Positions 41,300 through 51,513 of a DNA stretch of 64,000 bases are shown here, piece by piece (position 1 is the stretch's first letter; every line of letters begins with the position of its first letter). The notes below the pieces were generated by a model that saw only the letters and a program-made list of their open reading frames with translations, was not told where the DNA came from and did no database searches. Source of the stretch: Ustilago trichophora (lineage: Eukaryota > Basidiomycota > Ustilaginomycetes > Ustilaginales > Ustilaginaceae); NCBI GenBank assembly GCA_900323505.1, contig OOIN01000033.1, forward strand, positions 310,001-374,000, written 5' to 3'. The position numbers were made by a program, and so were the translations under genes.

Positions 41300-43540
41300 A
41301 TGTCGTTCCTCAGAAAGGCACAGCAACATGTTGCGCACACCTCTAAACTTCCCGCACTGGGAAATCAGGATCTGAGGCAGCTCCAAGATGTCATTACCTC
41401 CGAAAAGAACTTTATCCAGTCCAACACCAAGGCTGCCACCGATTTCAAGAAGAACGCAGAATCTATCAAGGCTTGGTCCGCCGAAGAAGGTCCTGATCTC
41501 AACGATGTTGTCGGCAAAGTTTCGCTGCTCTACGACCATTATGCTGCCTCCCAGAACCGACTCAACTCGCACCTCAGCACCGTTCGTCTGCATTTCAAGT
41601 CCATCCGCACTCGCGAAGAGGCGCTCGCCGATCTCAAGAGTCGTAAACGTTCCCTCGGCTCCGACATCGAAAAAGTCGAAAAGAAGCTCGCCAAAATGGG
41701 ACCAGAGAACAAGGAGCTCATGAAGGTTACCGCTCAACTCAAGGAGATGCGTGGCGAAATGGAAGGTCTCCACATCGAAGTCATCAACGAAGAAGCTGCC
41801 ATCGGCGACTTTAAGAGGCGAACGGCACGAGAAGCTCTAGGTATCAAGTCCGGAGCTCTGCTCGAAATGGCAGAAAAGCTCACCATCGTTGCCGAGATCT
41901 CCAAGCTCATGCTCGAAGAGATTCCGCTTCAAGCAACTCAACCTGGCATGCCTCGTGCCGAGTACTATGGCTTTGCAAAGACCGAATCGCTTCTGCAGGA
42001 AGCTACTCGATGCATCGCAGATGTCGGTTTCACCCCTAACGGTCCTTCTGCAGGCATTCCACGATTCGGCGACATGACGCTGGCCGACACCACTGCCAAC
42101 GGATCTAGAGACATGAGCCACTCATTCGCCAATCCTGACGGCGAGGTTTACCACGACATGCCCTCCCACGGCTCGGGCGGAGACGTTAATCCAGACACTG
42201 GATACAGCCCTTCCGTCGGCCGTGTGCTCAGCACCGAGGATGTCGCTCGCACGCCCATCTACGCTCAACACGCTTCTCGCTCGCAGTGGGCACAGGACAG
42301 CCCGGCGGGTGAGCCACACATGTCCGATCCCGCTACCAACGAATGGGCTCAGTCCAGCTACGAGCGTGGTGACACTTCGACTGCCTCTGCTGCCGCTGCG
42401 GCCGCTCTGGCTGCCACCGCAGGTGCCGATTTGAACGCTGTTCCTGGACACGGCGATCCCAACCAGCCCGATGGTGGCTTCCTCATGCAGAACAGTGCAT
42501 CCTACACCGGCTCCGCAGGTGTCGGTTCTGGCCCTCAATACGGATCTAACCGAAATAGCGCCGACTACCAGAGTGCACAGGGAGGGCATGCCAACGAGCA
42601 CACGGCACCTGCCGGCTTGGCCGCTCGTGCCACCTCGACGGAGGGACATCAGTCTGACGCCTATGATGGCTACACTGCCAGTGGCGCCTCGCAGGGACAA
42701 CACCACGAGACGGCAGCTAACCCAACTGCGATGCTCGGTGCTCCTACCCTGCCGCCCCTCCGCACTGCTACTCCCTTGAACGGCTCGACCAGTACAGCGC
42801 AAGCGGCTGTAGCATCTCCTCAGACGTATACGGCTACCGACGACTCTGCCTACTTTCAGTCGATTGGCAGCACCCGTGCTATGCAAGAAGCCGTGCGTCG
42901 ACCCACCTCTCCCAACCAGAACGCCAGTCGCATGTCCTCTTACGGAGCTCTTGGTGCCGGCAGCACCCCGCAGCCCAGCGGAGGTGAAGGCAAGAAAGTC
43001 ACAGCCGCCGCCTTCCGTCGTGGTTTCTCACGCAACCCTTCCAGCCAGGCCAACTTGACCACCACCATCCCTTCCAACTCCTACGATGCCCCTGACCAAG
43101 GGTGGAACAACAACCCTCTGCCGCAACCACCCAACCTTCACGCCAATCTCTCCACCCCAACCCCACCAGGCGGATACAATGGCACCACTCCGGACTCGGA
43201 ACACATTGTGCCACCTTTGCATATTCAGAAGCGCAACTCCAACTCCCATGCGAACCCGCTCGGCGCCGCAGCGGCCGCAGGGACACCGGCCGATATGCAG
43301 GGCAGGAGGTATAGCAATGACCTCAATGTGTCCGGATCGGACAATCCTGCCCCTCCTTATCTGCCTGATCAACACCATGACCACCAGCAGCAGGGCGTGA
43401 ACAGCGTAGACTACGCCCAGCACCAGCCAAACTTCCCCCCTCCCCACCATCAAATCCCGCCACCGGGACCACAGAGACAACACAGCAGCCAGTATGCAGA
43501 GTACGCCGCGCCTCCTCCGCCTGGTTACGGATATGCTTAG
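41300..43540 (+). CDS. PIL1: Eisosome core component PIL1/LSP1 (BAR protein)
   Basis: Membrane-sculpting BAR-domain protein that forms eisosomes under the plasma membrane. 746 residues, one exon. The first 240 residues match Pil1/Lsp1: MSFLRKAQQHVAHTSKLPAL, then DLRQLQDVITSEKNFIQSN and LLYDHYAASQNRLNSHLSTV, with coiled-coil helices through to EALGIKSGALLEMAEKL and GFAKTESLLQEATRCI. Yeast Pil1 is 339 residues; the extra 500 here are a disordered Ser/Gly/Ala/Pro-rich tail with Ala runs, ending in His/Gln/Pro repeats and PPPPGYGYA. Long tails are seen in some basidiomycete homologues. The start is clear, in CAACCATGTCG context. Confidence 0.92.
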   Translation: MSFLRKAQQHVAHTSKLPALGNQDLRQLQDVITSEKNFIQSNTKAATDFKKNAESIKAWSAEEGPDLNDVVGKVSLLYDHYAASQNRLNSHLSTVRLHFKSIRTREEALADLKSRKRSLGSDIEKVEKKLAKMGPENKELMKVTAQLKEMRGEMEGLHIEVINEEAAIGDFKRRTAREALGIKSGALLEMAEKLTIVAEISKLMLEEIPLQATQPGMPRAEYYGFAKTESLLQEATRCIADVGFTPNGPSAGIPRFGDMTLADTTANGSRDMSHSFANPDGEVYHDMPSHGSGGDVNPDTGYSPSVGRVLSTEDVARTPIYAQHASRSQWAQDSPAGEPHMSDPATNEWAQSSYERGDTSTASAAAAAALAATAGADLNAVPGHGDPNQPDGGFLMQNSASYTGSAGVGSGPQYGSNRNSADYQSAQGGHANEHTAPAGLAARATSTEGHQSDAYDGYTASGASQGQHHETAANPTAMLGAPTLPPLRTATPLNGSTSTAQAAVASPQTYTATDDSAYFQSIGSTRAMQEAVRRPTSPNQNASRMSSYGALGAGSTPQPSGGEGKKVTAAAFRRGFSRNPSSQANLTTTIPSNSYDAPDQGWNNNPLPQPPNLHANLSTPTPPGGYNGTTPDSEHIVPPLHIQKRNSNSHANPLGAAAAAGTPADMQGRRYSNDLNVSGSDNPAPPYLPDQHHDHQQQGVNSVDYAQHQPNFPPPHHQIPPPGPQRQHSSQYAEYAAPPPPGYGYA

Positions 43541-44632
43541 GTGGAGAGTCTTTCCAATTAAGTCAAGTGTCTGAGTTATGTCTAGTAGTGATGATACCAT
43601 AATTTATGCTTTGATTGCTTTCAAACGAGGTCTGATCTCAGGTGTAAGGTCGAAGTGGTCAGCACGTGAGTGAGCGCTGTGACAGAAAAGTGCAGTGTGG
43701 GTTGATCGCCATTCGTGGGATCGGCAATGAGACGACATAAGCTCGTGGGGATGGGAACAACGGCGGATGCACTCGTTTCTCTAGACGAGGAGTCAACCAA
43801 TGTTGCGCAGTCATACATGCCTGTTGCACGATGGAACGAGATGACTACATCCGGTTTTGTTCTGCTATACAAGAAGCTTGAACCGAATCCCAATCTCCAC
43901 TCTTCCAGTCTCAGTCTTGAGTCTGTTCAGACTCTAAATACACTGTAGAACAGTCAACTTGTGATATTTCTGGGAACTTCTCACAGGTAAAGAGGGATAA
44001 CATGACTATCCGAGTGTAGGTGGATTGCTGCTTGAGCTCGGTCTCTCGCCATGCGCAGTTGCTATTAAGTGAAATCGGCCATTGTCGGACCGACGCATTT
44101 GCTTCCAAGCTGAATTTTCAGCCAGCCAGCGGTTCAACTCAGGGTCTCAACGTGAGATGCTTTTTGACAGCTTTCAAGGAACTCCTCCGCTCCCCAAGAC
44201 CGGACCGAGGCTGAGCTAGATAGGATACAGTGTGTCTTGTTGACCGGCGGCGGCGATAAGGACAGGAACAGAATTTTTCACCCCGCTTAAAACGCGAATG
44301 CACGGAAGGAGGGAAATGCGGGGGAAGAAGGCATTGGTCCGAGGTCGGAGCGACTTTCGTCAATCGGCGGAGGTTCTTCCGACCTTTGACTAGTCTGGAG
44401 GAGAGAGAGAGAGAAGGAGAAAGGGTGTTGGTCACAGCCGAGGGTTAGGAAAGGGTCTTGTCTTGTGAGTATTGAAGCTCGACACCTGTGGTCATGGTGA
44501 TTTACAAGATGAATGATGCTATACCGCTGATAAGACGAGGAGTGGAAGGGTAAAACTACTTATAGCGGTTTTGCATTAGCCAGCGTCTTCGAACCCTGCA
44601 GCCTACCCCACATACTATCTCTGGAAGAGACA
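43541..44632. other. Intergenic region upstream of GH76 gene
   Basis: 1.09 kb with no recognisable gene. A GA-rich stretch lies at about 44399-44424. The last 130 bases contain TACTTATAGCGG (around 44558), a possible TATA-like element for the mannanase gene. Confidence 0.5.
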
Positions 44633-45742
44633 ATGATGATGTGGACAAATCTTCTGCCCATCGCCTTGGCTGGCCTCCTTGCACCCAGCAGCACTATCGC
44701 CACGCCACTTCCTTCAACCACCTTGGTAGGTCGACCACAAGTAGACGCAGGTCTACGCTCCCTCTTCTCCTACTACAACAGCACCGATGGTCGATTCGAC
44801 ACCTCTGCATCCTGGTGGCTCACCGGAAACGCCCTAACCGCTGTACTCGAGTTTACCGACAAGACTCATTCGCATCGCTACATGCCTCAGATCCTCAACA
44901 CCATCGAGAAACAAAAGAAACCTCTCCCCTGGTGGCCCAGCGGCGGAGGAATCTTCCGTGCCGATTCTACCGACGACACGGGCTGGTACGCTCTGGCAAT
45001 GCTCAAGATGTTTGACATTACCCACGACACCAAGTATCTCGACTACGCCGTGCTCGACGCCAAATATCTCAAGAGTTTTGAGAGTAGCGCATGCGGCGGA
45101 GGCATCATTTGGGATATCCCTTCGAAGAGCTACAAGAATGCGATCAGTAACGAGCTCTACCTGGCACTCACCGCCGGTCTGGCCAACCGACTACAGGACA
45201 AAAAGGAGGCGAAAAAGTGGTTGAACATTGCCAAGGCCCAGTACAACTGGTTCTTGCACAGTGGCATGATCAATACGCAATCCCTCATCAACGATGGTCT
45301 CACCGATGACTGCAAGAACAACGGAAAGACCATCTGGTCGTACAACCAAGGTGTGATTCTTGGAGCAGCGGTAGAGCTTTTCCTCGCAGACAACTTCAAG
45401 ATAGAATACCTCAATCAAGCCCAACGCATCGCCAATGCCGTGATCGCCTCTCCTGCCTTCAACAGCAACTCTGGGATTCTTGTCGAGTCGTGCGAAGCGT
45501 CGGGAAGCTGCAATACCGATCAGGACGCTTTCAAGGGCATCTTTATGCGAAACTTGGATAAGCTCAACAGAGTGCTTTCACGTGGTCCATACACAAAGTA
45601 TATCCAACTTCAGACGAAGCAGGCATACAATAAAGCAAGGAATGCGACTGACTTTTACGGCGTTCAATGGACGGGTCCCGTCGGTCAGGCGAACGTTGCA
45701 ACACAGGGAAGCGCGGTTAGCCTGCTCATTGCCTCCTTGTGA
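44633..45742 (+). CDS. Secreted glycoside hydrolase family 76 (alpha-1,6-mannanase)
   Basis: 369-residue secreted enzyme of GH76, which cleaves alpha-1,6-mannan backbones or, in Dfg5/Dcw1, transfers GPI-mannoproteins to the wall. One exon. A signal peptide covers about residues 1-23 (LLPIALAGLLAPSSTIATP). The fold's catalytic pair is D114-D115 in DSTDDTGWYALAM. Other GH76 blocks: WWLTGNALTAVLEF, CGGGIIWDIPSKSYKNAISN, NGKTIWSYNQGVILGAAVEL, and the Cys pair in VESCEASGSCNTDQDAFKG. No C-terminal GPI-attachment segment is visible, which favours a freely secreted hydrolase over Dfg5-type wall proteins. Three ATG codons occur in a row at the start; the first is used here. Confidence 0.9.
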   Translation: MMMWTNLLPIALAGLLAPSSTIATPLPSTTLVGRPQVDAGLRSLFSYYNSTDGRFDTSASWWLTGNALTAVLEFTDKTHSHRYMPQILNTIEKQKKPLPWWPSGGGIFRADSTDDTGWYALAMLKMFDITHDTKYLDYAVLDAKYLKSFESSACGGGIIWDIPSKSYKNAISNELYLALTAGLANRLQDKKEAKKWLNIAKAQYNWFLHSGMINTQSLINDGLTDDCKNNGKTIWSYNQGVILGAAVELFLADNFKIEYLNQAQRIANAVIASPAFNSNSGILVESCEASGSCNTDQDAFKGIFMRNLDKLNRVLSRGPYTKYIQLQTKQAYNKARNATDFYGVQWTGPVGQANVATQGSAVSLLIASL

Positions 45743-45981
45743 GGGTGGGAAAATGGAAGAAAAAGAAGATGTCGTGTCGCCGTGCGATCTGGAGAAAGAC
45801 TTTGTACGCAGTAACGAATCTTCGATAGAGTCACCGAATTAGGTTCTGAACGATTCCACATACTCGGTTTGAACTGCATCGAGCGCGCTGACTTCTATTC
45901 CGTTGGTGTTTGGGTGATCTACTGCGCATGTCGCTTCTGTTCTATCTTTGAGTGTGTGTGTGTGTGGTCACAATGTGGCTC

Positions 45982-48117
45982 TTACTCATCACCGGGATTC
46001 TTGTACCTCCTCAGGGCGCGCTGTCTTGCCTCTGCGTGTTCTACAATCGGCTTTGGATATCCCAACTTTTCGAACTCTGCCTTACTCAACCTCTTGTACG
46101 GATCATGAATCGCGTTACCCTTGACGTTCTTCAGCTCGGGAACAAAGTGTCGGATATAGTCTCCCTGAGGATCGCTCTTCTCGCTCTGCGAGAGTGGATT
46201 AAAGATTCTAAAGTAGGGTTGAGGATCAGTACCCGTACTGGCGCTCCACTGCCATCCACCATTGTTGCTGGCAAAATCTTGGTCGATAAAGTTGAGCGAA
46301 AAGTGTCTTTCGCCCTCACGCCAATCGTGCAACAGATGCTTGGTGAGGAACATGGCAGTGATCATTCGGCCACGGTTGTGAATGTAACCTTGCTTGATGC
46401 ACTGTCGCTGGGCAGCGTCGACGATGGGGTAGCCGGTGCGTCCTTCTTTCCACGCTTGAAGCGTGGCTGGATCCGTCTCCCATTTGACGTCTTCGTACTT
46501 GGTAATGAAAGCATGACCCATGCAGACTTTAGGCCATGCAGCGAGAACGTGGCCGTAAAAGTCGCGGAAGGATATCTCGGTATTCCACATGGCCGCACCA
46601 GAGTCTCGCCCGACGTGAAGCTTGCCTTTGGTCAACTCTTTTGTTCGGCGCAGGCACTCTCGCGCTGACACGAGACCGGCAGCGAGATAAGGACTGATTC
46701 TTGAAGTTCCGTTTTCGTTCATGAGGTTTCTACCTTCAGCATAGCGACCGAGACGGGAATCTTTGGCATTGCCTCCAACGTCCTTGGTCGAAGGCTCGTT
46801 GGCTGGACGATCGAGTGCAGTTTCTCCGCCTTTGCCCTTCATAAAATTGTCCAGCACCTGTTTGGGAGCATCGCCGGAAACGGGCCATAGTTTGGCCATG
46901 TAGTCGCGATCCTTGCATTCGAATCCGGCAAGCTGTTCGGGGATGCCAAAGCCTTTGCCGAGCTTATCGAGGTTGAATAGGTTGCCGAGGGTGGAATCTT
47001 TGTGAATGGACTTATCGTTTGCCTCGGGGTCGGGAGAAGCTTCGATGAGCGACATATCCTTTGCAATGCAGTCCGTCCATTTTCGGTTCCAGGGCGAGAA
47101 GACAGAGTAAGGACGCCCGTCGTTGGTCACTACTCTTCCGGGTGGGACAACGTAGCAGTCGTGGAAGAGGCTAAAAGCCACTTTATTGTCCTTGGCAGCA
47201 ATGACCATGTTGATATCGCGCCAAAGCTCGTCCACTTCGTACTCGATGTTGCCCGTAAGCTGAGAGACGTTCCACTGCTTGCACAGGTCAAACAGTTTTT
47301 CGCCCACCTTTGTTCGCTCTCCTTCGTGAGTGTAGACCACAAAGGGGATGTTGAGTTTGTCAAACTGCTCCTTGAGGCTAGCCAGCGTGCGAAGGACAAA
47401 GTCGATCCTACGCGCACCCCTATCGTGCGCCCTGTAGTCCGCAGGAGTAATGATGAAGAGCGCAATGAGATTGCCACCTTTGCCCTTGTTCCTCCTCTCC
47501 TCAGCAAGGGAAGAAGCGTGAGCAAGCGCTCTGTTGTCGTGAATGCGAAGATCGTGCATCCTCATCCAGTACACGACATTTTTTCCATCGCCAGAATCGT
47601 TGCTCTTGTTGGGAGCATGTTTCTTCAACGCCTCCTCCAAATCTTGCAATGGAGTCTTGTCGTCTTTTCGACCTTTCGGAGCAGGATTGAAATCGGACCT
47701 CTTCCATCCTTCACCCGACTTGGCATATGCTTCACCACCATACTGCTTCTCGATTTTCGCGCCGCCAGTGACGACAGCGGAGCGGGAAAAATCCTTGGTA
47801 GTAGAAGCCGAGTTTGTCTTGGCACGCTTATTGGGAGGCTTGGAAGTTTCGGACTCGTCCTCGTCAGGATGCTCGGCGAGTTTTGGATCGAGCGCCTTCT
47901 CGTCTTCGTCGTGGTTGTCTGACGAAGCAGAGGAAGGGGAACCGGGTTTGCGTTTGCTGGCTGGCATTGTGTCGCTGAATCTTCTCGCGAGTAATTGAGG
48001 TGGAAGTAAGCGAATGGAAGGTAAGAGACAAGGCCGGAGCAGAAGAGAGGTGGGTGAAGACTGTACAGCAGGAGAAGAGCGCAGGTAGGGAAGGAATCGC
48101 AACGCTCTAGGTTGCAT
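45982..48117 (-). CDS. CPD photolyase (class I), possibly dual-targeted
   Basis: Light-driven repair enzyme for cyclobutane pyrimidine dimers, 711 residues from the first ATG (48117), one exon. The photolyase domain starts at VVYWMRMHDLRIHDNRAL; FAD-binding blocks are SRISPYLAAGLVSARECL, WNTEISFRDFYGHVLAAWP, GRTGYPIVDAAQRQC, YIHNRGRMITAMFLTKHLL and NNGGWQWSASTGTDPQPYF, with the conserved tryptophans. The first 50 residues are Arg/Leu/Ser/Pro-rich without acidic residues until FSDT, like a mitochondrial presequence; a second ATG (47967, MPASKRKPG) begins a basic acidic-tailed leader suited to the nucleus. Sequence blocks favour CPD over 6-4 or cryptochrome. It converges on GH76. Confidence 0.9.
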   Translation of the reverse strand: MQPRALRFLPYLRSSPAVQSSPTSLLLRPCLLPSIRLLPPQLLARRFSDTMPASKRKPGSPSSASSDNHDEDEKALDPKLAEHPDEDESETSKPPNKRAKTNSASTTKDFSRSAVVTGGAKIEKQYGGEAYAKSGEGWKRSDFNPAPKGRKDDKTPLQDLEEALKKHAPNKSNDSGDGKNVVYWMRMHDLRIHDNRALAHASSLAEERRNKGKGGNLIALFIITPADYRAHDRGARRIDFVLRTLASLKEQFDKLNIPFVVYTHEGERTKVGEKLFDLCKQWNVSQLTGNIEYEVDELWRDINMVIAAKDNKVAFSLFHDCYVVPPGRVVTNDGRPYSVFSPWNRKWTDCIAKDMSLIEASPDPEANDKSIHKDSTLGNLFNLDKLGKGFGIPEQLAGFECKDRDYMAKLWPVSGDAPKQVLDNFMKGKGGETALDRPANEPSTKDVGGNAKDSRLGRYAEGRNLMNENGTSRISPYLAAGLVSARECLRRTKELTKGKLHVGRDSGAAMWNTEISFRDFYGHVLAAWPKVCMGHAFITKYEDVKWETDPATLQAWKEGRTGYPIVDAAQRQCIKQGYIHNRGRMITAMFLTKHLLHDWREGERHFSLNFIDQDFASNNGGWQWSASTGTDPQPYFRIFNPLSQSEKSDPQGDYIRHFVPELKNVKGNAIHDPYKRLSKAEFEKLGYPKPIVEHAEARQRALRRYKNPGDE

Positions 48118-48766
48118 CGAAGGCTCTTTGGATCGCGGTTGATGGTAATTCAGCAAGATTACTGCGGAGTTCGCTCAAGGAGTGTTTGATTCTATTTGCG
48201 AGCTCGTCCATCCAACCAAGGACTCCCGAGGGAGTGGTTCATGAGAGCTCTGATTGAAGAGAGGATCGGCTTTGCTAATCTCAACATGCATTCCACTGCA
48301 GCTGTCAAAAAATGCAATGCAATTTCCTGCGCATTTGTTTGTGGAGGCATGACGCTCATCTCCCGATCCTCAGGTAATCACCGATTGGCAACGGAAAGAT
48401 CCGTCCTCTCGAGAATTTGGCTTCGTAATTCGCGCGAAACAAGAGCACAAGAACCAGTGTCGGTGAAATGTGAAATTAGAACTTTTCCGCCATTTTCCTG
48501 CCCCTCCCCGCTCTCTGCCTCTCGGCAAAGGCCATTCACTCTTTTTTCGAGATGTGAAATGAGAAGCAGCTCATTTCTCTGATTTGGCTCAGAAATTGGT
48601 TGTGCGAGGCAGAGTCGAGTCGGTTGGATATCAAATCGTTTCGCTGTTGTCCAACCTATTCTTGACTCTTTACCTCTACTTGGTCACCCACCCCGTTTCT
48701 TTCTTCTTATCTCCCTCTCCTCTCTCGCTCTCTCTGTCTCTTTCGCGTGCGCGCACCTTTGCAAAG
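48118..48766. other. Divergent intergenic region
   Basis: 649 bases between the photolyase (minus) and PRPP synthetase (plus). A strongly pyrimidine-rich tract with CTCTCT repeats (about 48700-48740) precedes the PRPP synthetase ATG. No gene seen. Confidence 0.6.
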
Positions 48767-49948
48767 ATGGCAACCACCGCAGGCGGCATCAAAGTCTTTT
48801 CCGGCACCTCTCATCCAGAGCTCGCCGGGCTCATCGCCAAACGTCTTGGTCAGCCTTTGGGCAAAGCCACCGTCACCCGAAACGAATCTGGCGAATCCAT
48901 CGTCCGCATCGCAGAGTCGGTTCGAGAGCACGATGTCTATATCATCAACACCTCCTGTGTCTCTCCCACGCCCACTGGCGCAGCTGCTTCTCCCAACACC
49001 TCGCTCATGGAGTTGCTCATCATGATTCACGCCTGCAAGACCGCATCGGCGAAACGAATCACCGCCGTCATCCCGCACTTCTTCTACGCTCGTCAGGATA
49101 AGAAGGACAAATCTCGTGCTCCCATCACCGCAAAGCTGATCGCCAACATGCTCGAGAATGCCGGTTGCGACCATGTCATCACAATGGATCTCCACGCAAG
49201 TCAGATTCAGGGTTTCTTCGACGTCCCCGTCGACAACCTTTACGCCGAGCCTGCAGCTCTGCAGTACATTTGCGAAATGGTAGACGTCAACAAGGCCGTC
49301 ATCGTTTCCCCCGACGCCGGTGGTGCTAAGCGAGCAACCTCTCTGGCCGACCGTCTCGAGCTTGACTTTGCTCTTTTCCACAAAGAACGCAAACGCGCCA
49401 ACGAAGTCTCCCGCATGGTCCTTGTCGGTAACGTCGAAGGCAAAGTTGCCATCCTTGTCGATGACATGGCAGACACCTGTGGAACCCTCGATCTCGCCGC
49501 TCAGCAACTCATCGAATACGGCGCCGAGCGAGTTCTCGCCATTGTCACCCACGGTATCCTCTCCGGCCCCGCACTTGACCGCATCTCCAAATCCAGATTG
49601 GAAAAGTTGATCGTCACCAACACCCTACCTCAATCGCACAACAGGTCAAAGTGCAACAAGATTGAAGAGATCGACATCTCGCACGTGCTGGCCGAGACCA
49701 TCAGGAGAAGTCACTACGGTGAATCGGTTTCCGTCTTGTTCAACCAGATTCCTTACGATACGCCTCAACCTTACAGACACGACAATGACGATGAGATCAC
49801 CGCCGCCGCTGCAGAGGCAAACAACGTTGGAGGATTCGCAATTGCAACAGGTGCACGTGCAAGTGACAGCCGAACAAACAGTAGGCCCCAGAGCAGAGGA
49901 ATGTCGCCAAGCAACAGTCGACACTTCCCACCCAGGGTGGCTTCATGA
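48767..49948 (+). CDS. Ribose-phosphate pyrophosphokinase (PRPP synthetase)
   Basis: Makes 5-phosphoribosyl diphosphate from ribose 5-phosphate and ATP for nucleotide, His and Trp synthesis. 393 residues, one exon. Both phosphoribosyltransferase-fold halves are intact: [39 protein letters not shown], the catalytic-flap region [58 protein letters not shown] and the PRPP-binding [15 protein letters not shown] (about residue 230). It is about 75 residues longer than human PRPS1, mostly through a polar C-terminal tail after IPYD. The open frame extends 61 codons upstream but the ATG at 48767 matches the family start. Confidence 0.93.
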   Translation: MATTAGGIKVFSGTSHPELAGLIAKRLGQPLGKATVTRNESGESIVRIAESVREHDVYIINTSCVSPTPTGAAASPNTSLMELLIMIHACKTASAKRITAVIPHFFYARQDKKDKSRAPITAKLIANMLENAGCDHVITMDLHASQIQGFFDVPVDNLYAEPAALQYICEMVDVNKAVIVSPDAGGAKRATSLADRLELDFALFHKERKRANEVSRMVLVGNVEGKVAILVDDMADTCGTLDLAAQQLIEYGAERVLAIVTHGILSGPALDRISKSRLEKLIVTNTLPQSHNRSKCNKIEEIDISHVLAETIRRSHYGESVSVLFNQIPYDTPQPYRHDNDDEITAAAAEANNVGGFAIATGARASDSRTNSRPQSRGMSPSNSRHFPPRVAS

Positions 49949-50803
49949 CGGATTTTTCCCCTTGTGGGGATATTCATGGATTATCGGACAACAAGCGCTC
50001 ATGCGGTTGTCTAATGAATAGCAAATGATCAATGAATAACCATATTCTCAAAGTGACAAAACTCGTCTGCGAAACCACCATACACAGGATGGGTGGCTCG
50101 CGGATGCAACTCGTTCCAAGATCACATCCGCGATCTGAGGACGGAAAAGTAGATTCAGCTGAGCAAAACCTCCTTAGTCAACAATTCAGTCAACCGACAT
50201 GGCTCTGTTGCGATGCCAGCTGGGCGGGGGCGGCTTAAAGTTCAGATTTTCCATTTTGAAGCTATGTACGAGATTTCACTGAAGAGTGTGACTTGATTCA
50301 GGCAACAGAATCATATCCTAAAAAAAGGAAAATGCCAACTCGAAGCCACCCCCCGATGCCACCCCGGGTGGCTTCGAGGTGGCTTCCCATCGTAGCCACC
50401 CCGGGGGGGTGGCTACGATGGGTGGCTTCGAGTTGGCATTTCTACCCTTGTAGGTCCCTCTGACCAAGCCAACACAGACGGCATCATACAGTTAAGATCA
50501 TTCATTATTCATGATTATGTGATTATTAGTTTATAACAGGGGAGAGCCGAGCATCAGAAGGGCTTGTGTCGAGGGAGCTGCGAGCCTGTGCAATTGATCC
50601 GTCGGTTGAGCATGTCATTTGAGTTGATGATGAGGAGACAAGCAAGCCCAAGGTGTCAGTGCGCAGTCCAAAATTGAGAGACCACAGTGAAGGAAGGAGA
50701 TACTCACAAGTACGATGCTTCCAAGCATCTGGAGCCGTGACCGTTGAATCTATTGTTGGCGCCAGCGCCATTGAGCTTGAGACCGCCAACCTTGCCAAGT
50801 CCT
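49949..50803. other. Intergenic region with nested hairpin
   Basis: 855 bases at the switch from host genes to repeats. It holds the hairpin at 50331-50440. Short open frames on both strands (for example 50526-50798 minus) show no recognisable domain. Confidence 0.5.
50331..50440. repeat. Nested 110-bp inverted repeat (MITE-like hairpin)
   Basis: Outer arms 50331-50350 and 50421-50440 are perfect 20-bp complements (left AATGCCAACTCGAAGCCACC). Inside, 50386-50402 and 50406-50422 form a 17-bp perfect stem with a GGG loop, and 50341-50351 pairs with 50366-50376. The repeated unit is GGTGGCTTCGAG/GGTGGCTACGATG. The stems compete with each other because the right outer arm overlaps the inner arm by two bases. 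No ORF. It may be a foldback or MITE element. Confidence 0.85.
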
Positions 50804-51154
50804 CTAGTCAACGTATTGCCGTTTCTGAACCACGATTGAGATGTTGTAGCCGCCAAACACGGGATGGCTGACGAGCGCACCAATGTACGGGGTTGGCAGG
50901 ATCGCATCCGACGGGTGTAAGGACACCGCAATGCCAAACTGGCTTGGAACGTGTACGAAACCGACCGTAGGAGGGTAGAGATCGTGCGTAAACTTCAGCT
51001 TCTTCCAAAACTCGACGACCTGAGTGCAGAGGGCCTGCCAAAAGGTCTTGGCAACGTGCTTGGCAACGGTGGCCGGGTAGTTGGGCTGCGCAACAACGTG
51101 CGTTGGCAGGATTTGTTTGCGGCACCTGAGGCCGGGCATTGCAATTACAGGCAT
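50804..51154 (-). CDS. Possible small hypothetical protein
   Basis: 116-codon frame from the first ATG (51154), open a further 88 codons upstream without an ATG. It begins MPVIAMPGLRCRKQI and contains FWQALCTQVVEFWKKLKF and YPPTVGFVHVPSQFGIAV, more varied in composition than the surrounding chance frames. I recognise no family. It lies between the hairpin and the tnp2 transposase and could be a spliced host gene, a transposon accessory ORF or chance. An overlapping frame (50704-50937) might supply a 3' exon but no clear splice pair was found. Confidence 0.25.
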   Translation of the reverse strand: MPVIAMPGLRCRKQILPTHVVAQPNYPATVAKHVAKTFWQALCTQVVEFWKKLKFTHDLYPPTVGFVHVPSQFGIAVSLHPSDAILPTPYIGALVSHPVFGGYNISIVVQKRQYVD

Positions 51155-51513
51155 GTTGAAGGAGGTTGCGCAGAAGTAGTAGCGCGGAAGAGGTGGTGCG
51201 GACGAGTTGAGGAGGAGAAGACGTCGCACCAAAGAGGTGGTGCGGAAGAGGCCGTTGGCAGGAGAACGAGATTTGGCGGCCAGAGGATACGAGGCAGCCG
51301 GCAGGAGAGAAACTAGCAAAAGCGCTTGATGATGAGGAGAGCTTGATGATGACGAGAGGAGGTAAGAGATGATGATGGGGAGGAGAGGAGACAGGAGACG
51401 AAAGATGTCAACGAGCAAGGAGAGCTGAAGGTTGAAGGTGCGGAAGCTGCGTCAATGCGGAAACAAAAGCCGCCGAATAAACTTTGCTTGTCGACAACTT
51501 CATTTGTCCAACA
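51155..51513. other. Region downstream of transposase, boundary unknown
   Basis: 359 bases between the small hypothetical frame and the tnp2 stop. AGAGGTGGTGCGGA occurs twice (about 51197 and 51233). The downstream end of the transposon should lie here or further left, but no terminal repeat was recognised. Confidence 0.4.

Noticed and set aside
47002..47922. 306-codon plus-strand frame opposite the photolyase
   Set aside because: Antisense shadow; the photolyase FAD-binding blocks lie on the other strand.
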